NCBI GenBank assembly: GCA_025526935.1
Contig: JAHLKD010000035.1
Span: 186,001-250,000, forward strand
Origin: Cladochytrium replicatum
Lineage: Eukaryota; Chytridiomycota; Chytridiomycetes; Cladochytriales; Cladochytriaceae
Direction: 5' to 3'
DNA length: 64,000 bases
Shown here: piece after piece, positions 57,401 to 64,000 of the stretch
How the letters are laid out: every line of letters starts with the position of its first letter
Numbering within the stretch: the stretch's first letter is position 1
Position numbers and translations under genes: made by a program
Notes under the pieces: model-generated
Told to the model about the DNA's origin: nothing
Database searches by the model: none
What the model saw: the letters and a program-made list of their open reading frames with translations, nothing else

Positions 57401-58818
57401 CTTGCCAAAAGATGAAAAAACGCGGGATCTTTTAAAAAAGTGAGAGTTGGTTACTTTTCTTTGAAATCTCCTGAAGTATGTTGTAGATATAAAAATAGGA
57501 TTGATGTATGGCCACAAATCATGAGTTTGCCAGAGTAGGTGTCACAGACAGCTCGCCAGGTTTCGTCTACCTTCATTAGGAACCTGATTAAATACCCACA
57601 GCATGCAATTCACAATGATTTGCTTGTCACGAAGTTTCGTCCTCGAGAAAGACAAAGACAAAAATTCCACATCGATCGAAAGCGACCTTATCGCCGCCCG
57701 CGCCCTCCGTGCCCTCTTCCTTCTCACCCAACTGGCCCGCGACTGCTGTACCAGCCATCGACTCAGTCACCATTATCCTAGCCATCGATGCGGAACTTCC
57801 ACTGGTTTCTAGTCGTTTGTCCCCTTCTTGGTTGAAACACAGTGGAACTTTTGGATCTGTCTGCGGAGGCCGTGGCAGTGATGATCTATTCGCCTTTATG
57901 TGAGCGTCGGCGTTAGACGCTCCAGGTAGATTGACAATGGAGGTATAAGGTTCTTAAGTTTTTGCCAAATTGCACCATGGACGAACTGACCACTCCAATG
58001 GCAAGATAGCAGTCAAGCCGTGCCAGTAAGAAGAAAATGACGAAGAATATGGAGATGGTATGCAGTTTACAATGGGACACTGAATATTTTTCTCCGAATT
58101 TTAGTCAACAAAGTCCAACTTTAGAGGTTTAGTCTGATTTATTCCGCTGTTTTGTTATATAATAAGAATAATCAGGTATTATGCGATTAGTTATGTAAGG
58201 GCGATAGCTACTTAAAATATATTATCAGCCGTCGTTGATAAACTAATTAGGCGGATTGGTACCAAACTTTAAGCTAGAGCAGACGGAGCGACATAGAAAT
58301 TCGCCCTGGAGAGAAACTTCATCACTATGATTAATGCCCTGTAAGTCCAACAAGTTCATCGTTTCATATTTCCTTGAACAAAACTTTTCTTTATTTGCTA
58401 GTGTTGGGGCTATCAAATCGAACAAGAGACTGTAAGTAACAATAGGAGTTTAAGGAGTTTGATTGATCTACCAATTTCAAAAAACGGAAAGAATGACCTC
58501 GGCTTAACGCACGGGTTGATATGAGCAACGCTTTGCAAGCGTCTCTCCAGATTAACTTCTCTGAATAGAGCGTAGTTTATTTCTTTTGAAGTTTACAATT
58601 AAAAGAGTTCACTTGAAGTAACAAATAATTTACAAGTTGCTCAGTTCAAAGTATTGATAGATAACTTCTTCACAGGCGGGTCTCGTACCTGAGTGTCTCA
58701 ATCGCCAGACCACGCAACGTTTCCGTGTTACAATACGATATATCTCGACAAAAATGGAAAGTAACCGATGATAGGGACAAAATTTACGAAATTATCCCAT
58801 CTCAAACGAACTATAACA
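57401..58818. other. Receptor-downstream region with a duplicated gene fragment
   Basis: 1.4 kb between the receptor stop and the ILV6 stop. 57600-57930 is GC-richer with a protein-like frame (SIESDLIAARALRALFLLTQ) of unknown origin; 58027-58440 is a decayed copy of receptor exons (separate entry); the remainder is AT-rich with no feature. Confidence 0.5.
58027..58440 (+). pseudogene. Decayed partial duplicate of the receptor 3' exons
   Basis: 58032-58110 parallels the receptor segment at 57000-57080 (both encode KKMTKN and then ME with V, followed by a similar intron). 58300-58440 parallels 57160-57285 nearly base for base, including the splice context CTGTAAGTCCAACAAGTTCA against TTGTAAGTCCACCAAGTACA and the codons for GAIKSNK. 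Between them about 150 bp are unrelated and the frame is broken. The fragment therefore comes from a tandem duplication of the receptor gene or of a lost neighbour paralogue. Confidence 0.8.
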
Positions 58819-59770
58819 TTAACCCGGAGGCAACATTGTTGCATCGACGGCACCGCCATGCGATTCCTCGTCGACGGATTTCTCTGACGACTGGGCATTC
58901 ACGCCTTCAACGGGTGCTCTGGGCATTGCCATTGTGCCGGAGCGGGCGACTTCGACAACACCGTATGGTTTGAGGAGCTTGAGGAAGGCGTCGATACGGT
59001 CAGGTTTTGCGCAGAGTTCTACAACGACGGCGTCGTGGGCTACATCGACGATGCGGGCGGAGAAGAGGGAGGCGAGTTCGTTGATGGAGGCACGGTGGAG
59101 GTGGGAAGTCAAGAGCGGGGAAAGGGGTTCTGGGCTCTGCAAAATGGAAGTGCATTAATTAGAAAGCAAGAAAACAACAATTCATTGTAGTGCATACCTC
59201 CTCAGAAATAGCCTCATCGGCGTCCAAGTCGGACTGGTGTTCGACGAGGAGGTGCTGCGGAAGTGTCCAGACTTTGACCAAGAGGAGCTCCCTCTCTACA
59301 ACCTTTGTGTAGGTGTAATCCAGGACAGCCCACACGGGAACGAGGTCCTCGAGCTGAGATCTGGCCTGGTCCACATCGCTGTGGTTGCCATTGATAACGA
59401 TGGTCATTCTGGACAGGTCAGCGACCTCTGTCTTTGCAACGACGAGGGAGTCGATGTTGAACCCCCTCGCGGCGAGGATTCCAGAGATTCTGGAGAGCAC
59501 GCCGGGCTCATTTGAGACGAGACAGTTGAGGGTGTGACGTTTTACTAAGGAAGGGGAGGATTCCGGAGTGTTGTAGAGGATGTTGTTGACGGCTTGCTCT
59601 GCGGAGGTTTCCTGATCAAAGTCGAGGAAGGGGAGTCTCCTGCGGCGGCGAGCAACGGCGGCAAGCTTTGGATTCTGCGAAGAGAGGTGACGCGACAGAG
59701 CCAGAGAAAGGGAAGTGGTAGGGGCTCTAGTAGCAGGTAGGAAGGGGGATACGAGACGCAACGCGGCCAT
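58819..59770 (-). CDS. ILV6: Acetolactate synthase regulatory subunit, mitochondrial
   Basis: The small subunit activates acetohydroxyacid synthase (Ilv2) and gives valine feedback in the first step of valine, leucine and isoleucine synthesis. The leader MAALRLVSPFLPATRAPTTS with RHLSSQNPKLAAVARRRRR is a mitochondrial targeting peptide. The ACT domain reads TLNCLVSNEPGVLSRISGIL, ARGFNIDSLVVAKTEVADLS and RMTIVINGNHSDVDQARSQL. The C-terminal ACT-like half reads RASINELASLFSARIVDVAH and FLKLLKPYGVVEVARSGTMA. Two exons (59198-59770 and 58819-59136; intron 59137-59197), about 296 residues, the normal fungal length. Head-to-head with ILV5. Confidence 0.96.
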
Positions 59771-59977
59771 GATAGATATGACGTTTGTACCAGAGTCAAG
59801 TCACCAGAGACGTGAAATTTGCGAAATAGATCAACGAGTCAGTCGATAAAGATTAGATGCAGATAATGCACCGCCACACCTGAAGGGGTATAAAGCGACC
59901 AACAGCCCCCGGCTGATCGCTGTGTGTTGCTGCTGCTGCTGTTTTACAGAACCCCCACTATCCATCTCATCACTACT
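59771..59977. promoter_or_regulatory. Divergent ILV6-ILV5 promoter
   Basis: 207 bp shared by two genes of one pathway. It contains TATAAA at 59889-59894, 84 bp before the ILV5 ATG. Two GAGTCA half-sites (59793-59798 and 59836-59841) differ by one base each from the Gcn4/AP-1 site TGAGTCA, the usual general-amino-acid-control element. Binding is inferred, not shown. A CTG-rich tract (GTTGCTGCTGCTGCTG) lies in the ILV5 leader. Confidence 0.6.
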
Positions 59978-61313
59978 ATGTCGGCTGTCTCTGCCTCGCG
60001 TATCAACAAGCTCGCCACTGTTGCGCGCTCAATCAACAACTCCCGCGCTCTCTCCACCGCTGCTCGCCAGATCTCTCGACGAATCTCGCGGCCCGTCGCC
60101 GCACCTGCGATCGCTGCTGTACAAAACGTATGTTTAACACTTTTCTATTAAAGCCGCTCAAAAGTAACTCAACAAAACACAAATCTTAATTTTCACCAAA
60201 AAGCGGGGTGTGAAGACCCTCAACTTTGGCGGATCGCAGGAAACCGTTTGGGAACGCTCAGACTTCCCCAAGGAGAAACTCGCTCAGATCTTCAAAAATG
60301 ACACCCTCGCCGTCATCGGTTACGGTACCCAGGGAATGGCACAATCCCTGAACGCCCGCGACAACGGCCTCAACGTCATCGTTGGTCTCCGCAAGGACGG
60401 TCACTCCTGGAAGCAGGCCGTCGCTGACGGCTGGGTACCCGGAAAGACCCTCTTCACCATGGAGGAGGCTGCAGAGAAGGGTACCATCGTCATGAACCTT
60501 CTCTCTGACGCTGGCCAGAAGGACACATGGCCCACTCTCAAAAAGTACCTCACTAAGGGAAAGACCCTCTACTTCTCACACGGTTTCTCGGTTGTTTTCC
60601 ACGACCAGACCTCTGTCATTCCCCCCAAGGACATTGACGTGATCTTGGCCGCACCAAAAGGTTCCGGTGCCACTGTCCGCTCTCTCTTCCTTGAGGGCCG
60701 TGGTATCAACTCCTCCGTTGCCGTATGGCAGGACGTTTCGGGCTCTGCTCGTGAGCGTGCTTTTGCTTTGGGTGTCGGTATTGGTTCCGGATACTTGTAC
60801 GAGGTAAACAATATTTTGGAGTGTCTCGTGATAATTTACTCAGAATTCATTTTCAAGACCACATTCGAGAAGGAGGTGTACAGTGACTTGACCGGTGAGC
60901 GTGGTGTCCTCATGGGTGCCATCCAGGGCATGTTCAAGGCCCAATACGAAGTCCTCCGATCCAAGGGCCACTCCCCATCCGAAGCTTTCAACGAGACAGT
61001 CGAGGAGGCCACGCAATCGCTCTACCCCCTCATCGGTGCCCGCGGCATGGACTGGATGTACGCCAACTGCTCCACAACCGCACGCCGCGGTGCCCTCGAC
61101 TGGGCTCCCCAGTTCTACGAAGCCACCAAGCCCGTTTTCCAACGCCTCTACGCATCCGTCGAGAACGGCTCCGAGACCCGAAGGACGCTCGAGGAGAACT
61201 CGCGACCGGACTACAGAGAACGTCTCGAGGCCGAGTTGAAGGAAATCGCCGACTCTGAGATGTGGAGGGCAGGTGTGACGGTGCGATCTCTCCGTCCCGA
61301 AAATGTGAAGTAA
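59978..61313 (+). CDS. ILV5: Ketol-acid reductoisomerase, mitochondrial
   Basis: Second enzyme of branched-chain amino acid synthesis; NADPH-dependent isomeroreduction of acetolactate. Exons 59978-60127, 60204-60803 and 60858-61313. Residues 1-50 are a Ser/Arg/Ala-rich mitochondrial leader (MSAVSASRINKLATVARSIN). The Rossmann domain has VIGYGTQGMAQSLNARDNGL and the ILAAPKGSGATVRSLF block; the C-terminal knotted domain has EKEVYSDLTGERGVLMGAIQ and the DWMYANCSTTARRGALDW catalytic block. The end SLRPENVK is typical of fungal Ilv5. The last intron (54 bp, GTAAAC to TTTCAAG) is a multiple of three and stop-free in frame, so unspliced RNA would add 18 residues; homologues lack that insert. Confidence 0.97.
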
Positions 61314-62184
61314 AATGCCATTGGACTGTTTTGAAAAGAAAAAATGAACACTTTACTCTCTGTTTATTATGTTTTTTTAAGATAGGAAACATTGCGCTTT
61401 CCACGGTTCTCTCTTTTATTTCAATTTATCTGCTCTCACACCTTTCGGGCTCACGCATTCTCTTTGGAGCTTTATCCTTACGTTTCTGGCATCTGGGTTA
61501 ACTCCGCCCACAACTGTTCTTTCCCAATTTGAGTGCCATACATCCGTGTCTTTGTAGTCGAGTGGTTTTGTTTTTATACGAGCAAAAAAAGATCAAAACA
61601 AACCAGAATCTGGAGTGCGGGCGACCTCATCTCTTCTTTTGTCGACACAAATCGGGGAAAAGAACGCGCTTGTGTGTTTTCCTTTTTTTGTATTTCCAAC
61701 CTGAAAACCCCCTTTGGTAATTTCCAATCCAATCGTTGTTTTCAAGTAACTTCTTGGTGGGGGTTCTTTTTTTTTTGGCGCAGCTATATTAATGTCGAGC
61801 AGCACACCCCATTTTAATTTCCTGTTTGGTTTCCAATCTTTTGGTTTGAAAGTAAAATAAAGGGAAGTTAAATGGTAGTTTGTTGGTCGGCGGACAATGA
61901 GTGCACTGCAATGTTGGTAGATTGGCATCTTTGGTGATGCGAAGAAAATCAAAATCTGCCACCCGGAAGATGAATTTTGAGACATCTGTATGACAATTCA
62001 TTCCACATGTTCATGAGGAGAAACAGATATGAAATCATATACATTCAGTCAGAAAATCCAGCTAAATAGACTACCCACTCTTGTCTCCCACCAAGATTGA
62101 TTGCTTTCGATTAAATGGAATTGAGTTCAAGATGGATTCATGCCAGCCAACAGTGAAGATATTTGAGCGGTGAACATGGTTTCG
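61314..62184. other. AT-rich 3' region of ILV5, no gene resolved
   Basis: Downstream of ILV5 the sequence is rich in T-runs (for example near 61370 and 61770). A 130-codon minus-strand frame (61985-61593) exists but has low-complexity composition from these T-tracts and no family resemblance, so it is not called. No RNA gene or repeat was recognised. Confidence 0.5.
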
Positions 62185-62283
62185 AACGTCAATGGATATA
62201 GCTTGGGAGGAACGCAGAACGTCAATGGATATAGCTTGGGAGGAACGTGGAACGTCAATGGACATAGCTTGGGAGGAATGCAG
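62185..62283 (+). repeat. 33-bp tandem repeat, three copies plus a partial fourth
   Basis: Units 62185-62217, 62218-62250 and 62251-62283 begin AACGTCAATGGATATAGCTT and differ by one to three bases; a fourth starts at 62284 and breaks off. The unit length is a multiple of three and encodes MDIAWEERRTS in the plus frame and an SSQAISIDV-type peptide on the minus strand. Whether it is translated is unknown; it lies in a region with transposon remains. Confidence 0.85.
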
Positions 62284-63316
62284 AACGTCAGTAATGAATG
62301 GCTTTGAGGACACAGCTCAGGAGGATCGCGACCGTCTTCGCGCCCAGACAAAAAAAGTTAGGGGGTTAATTGGAGCAATGCCATCTCTGGCCCCGGTGGT
62401 TTGTAACCCGTTCCCGGCCATTGCAATTCCCCATGTTGAAGATCCACCAACACTGGAGCAATTTCCACGCAAAGGGGCTACGTCCACTGGTACTAGTGAG
62501 GTATATGCCGGACATCCGGAACCTTAAAAATTTGTCTGCTTGGTTGACGTTGCCTTTCTGGATTCAGTTCCGTCCTGATGTAAGTACTGCAGAAGTGGAT
62601 GATGTTCATGAACCAGTCCTGAAATCTTTAATCCTTTTCATACAGCTTACTCACCAGCTAGACCTGCCCTCCACTCTGAATCTACATTTGGACAATTGTT
62701 AGAAGAGACACATGATGAAAGATTGTCCATCCAGACCTGTAAACGGAGAGAACGTTAACTCAGAGGACATTACAGTAACCCTGGGTTGTGTGGGATGATC
62801 AATGACTGGAAAGACACATCTCCACGTCAGAGGAAGTAGCAAAGACTAGGATAACACTGATGCGGCCTACGTGATCCCTGCCTTACTGGAGAAGGTTGAA
62901 GCCTATGTGCTGAGTACAAGACCATGTTAGAGCATAACCAAACCATCAGGTTGCTCCGAGACGTTCATGAACGACTGAATGGTGTGGTGACAATGTGCGG
63001 AGAAATAGATTGGGCAATAGAGGTGGTGGAAAAAACAACTTGTTGTTCAACCACTTTACAGAAAGAACTGAAACTTAATCGCATCGTTAATTCCCCACAC
63101 AGGAAGTTGGAGCTGTGTCCTTGTACGCACTGTTGTCAAGTCTATGTGTGCAACCTTGTCAAAGTCCATGTACCCAACATTGTCAACGTTGTCAAGTCCA
63201 TGTATGCAATGTTGTCATGTTTCAAGACAGTGCGAGCTGTAAATATCACTTTTAAATTGATAATCAGGTTATGTGTTCTTTTAGCTTTATATTGAATCAG
63301 TGTTCTGCTTCCAAAT
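62284..63316. other. Protein-like fragments, probably degraded element
   Basis: Several short plus-strand frames look protein-like (FWIQFRPDVSTAEVDDVHE, PALLEKVEAYVLSTRP, EHNQTIRLLRDVHERLNGVV) but are cut by stops and frame changes. They may belong to the same degraded transposon as the fragment after 63317. An imperfect repeat lies at 63131-63219. Confidence 0.35.
63131..63219. repeat. Imperfect repeat around TTGTCAAGTCCATGT
   Basis: Three degenerate copies with the core TTGTCAAGTC(C/T)ATGT start near 63133, 63156 and 63189; the spacing between copies varies from about 23 to 33 bp. Intervening TGTCAACG elements also repeat. Confidence 0.6.
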
Positions 63317-63850
63317 GTGGCAACTATGTTGGGGCTGTCACGTGCATGCAGCCTAGACAAAATGGATTCCGCTTCCCTGTACGCTTTCATCTATACCAAC
63401 CACAACCATGGGGACCAGGGGCCAGAAGATACCAGTACGGATGACATTCTGGTAGTTGCCATCGCATGCACCGAGACTATCATGATACAGCAGCAACAGA
63501 GCAGCTCTATTCACTTACATCATTATCTTACGTCTGATTGTCTCATCAATCCACTGGAGAGTTCGTGGTACACTCTGTATCGGACAGGAAGCAATGAAAA
63601 TCTAATCAAATCAATTTGGGCTGCCTCGACACGCCTGCGACACTCTTCTGGCAGCATTTGATCTGCACTACAAAGTGAAAAGTGGAAAGGGAAAACCTGG
63701 ACGCCTGATTCGTGTTGGAGACAACAATGCAATCCTCGCATATCTTCTACATTTCTACTTCTCCCAGAGCAACACGAAGACACCAGCTGATGTTTGGTAA
63801 ACCACTGGCTATGTTTTTGCAAACCATGCTCAGGGCGGAACAATATGTTA
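63317..63850 (+). pseudogene. Degenerate transposase N-terminal fragment (PIF/Harbinger-like DDE)
   Basis: Protein-like pieces in order: NPLESSWYTLYRTGSNENLI, then, one base out of frame, CDTLLAAFDLHYKVKSGKGK with PGRLIRVGDNNAILAYLLHF, and a final LAMFLQTMLRAEQYV. The order (SSWY..LYR, a long helix, KSGxGKPGR, LL.YL, short leucine-rich end) resembles the helical N-terminal part of DDE-superfamily transposases of the PIF/Harbinger kind. At least two frame shifts and a stop interrupt it, so it is inactive. The catalytic DDE core is not in the window; it may lie beyond 64000. Assignment is by pattern memory only. Confidence 0.45.
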
Positions 63851-64000
63851 AAAACTAGGTTGTCTTTTGTCTCTTTGACCTGAGAGTTTTTTTGTCACTC
63901 CCTCTTCATTCTTATTTAAGGACTTGTATTTCATGTATTTATTTCTATGTTTGGCAGGTTCTGTGTGGAGTGATGGTGGCATTTAGTGGGGAATGTGGTG

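Noticed and set aside
59929-59942. CTG-rich tract before ILV5 as a coding extension (LLLLLLF)
   Set aside because: An upstream frame could add Leu residues, but the mitochondrial leader starts cleanly at the ATG at 59978 and the tract lies between the TATA-like box and that ATG, so it is leader sequence.
61593-61985. 130-codon minus-strand frame downstream of ILV5
   Set aside because: Composition is dominated by T-tracts (read as Lys/Asn/Phe), there is no family resemblance, and it lies in the expected 3' untranslated region.

Overview
The window is nuclear DNA from a zoospore-forming fungus, most likely a chytrid (Chytridiomycota). The evidence is dense protein-coding genes on both strands, split by short GT-AG introns mostly 45-70 nt long. 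Fungal housekeeping genes (acetohydroxyacid pathway ILV5/ILV6, poly(A) polymerase, U1-70K, APC3/Cdc27, Esf1) sit beside genes expected only in organisms with a motile flagellum: a KIF6-type kinesin-9 and a coiled-coil/LRR/IQ protein resembling LRRIQ1. No rRNA, tRNA, CRISPR array or bacterial-type operon was found.

Layout. 0-7.5 kb: the 5' end of an unknown gene, retromer VPS26, Ran regulator MOG1 (divergent from VPS26), a secreted-N-terminus DOMON protein fused to a Ctr-type copper transporter, a poorly coding stretch, and U1-70K. 7.7-20.6 kb: an Lnt-like membrane CN-hydrolase whose catalytic Cys position is Gly, an RGS protein, a membrane-anchored methyltransferase-fold protein, mercaptopyruvate sulfurtransferase, a small unknown protein, a protein of fifteen 29-residue ankyrin-like repeats, and a large Q-rich/RGG protein. 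20.6-22.6 kb has no convincing gene. 22.6-32.5 kb: the Rab chaperone/exchange factor Mss4 (DSS4), an ArfGAP1/Gcs1-type ArfGAP, three small unknown or coiled-coil proteins, poly(A) polymerase and the nucleolar factor ESF1. 33-51 kb: the LRRIQ1-like gene, APC3/CDC27, an SH3-SH3-DH-PH RhoGEF, and a head-to-head pair of kinesins (KIF6-type and kinesin-13-like). 51.5-61.3 kb: a paraoxonase-like protein, the DNA-crosslink sensor HMCES with a C-terminal PIP box, a many-exon Cache-like receptor gene that stops after its HAMP-like region and carries an apparent 1-nt frame break, a decayed duplicate of that receptor's 3' exons, and the ILV6/ILV5 head-to-head pair. 61.3-64 kb is AT-rich and repeat-rich and ends in a degenerate DDE-type transposase fragment.

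Functional connections. ILV6 (regulatory subunit of acetohydroxyacid synthase) and ILV5 (the next enzyme) share a 207-bp divergent promoter, so two consecutive steps of mitochondrial branched-chain amino acid synthesis are probably co-regulated. The two kinesins also share a divergent promoter. Membrane traffic (VPS26, Mss4, ArfGAP), RNA processing (U1-70K, PAP1, ESF1) and cell-cycle/cytoskeleton functions (CDC27, RhoGEF, kinesins) are scattered as in an ordinary eukaryotic chromosome arm.

The most unusual items are the DOMON-Ctr fusion, the Lnt-like probable pseudoenzyme, and the truncated receptor with its duplicated relic. All intron borders were placed by eye from splice consensus, frame and family homology; none was tested by alignment or transcripts.
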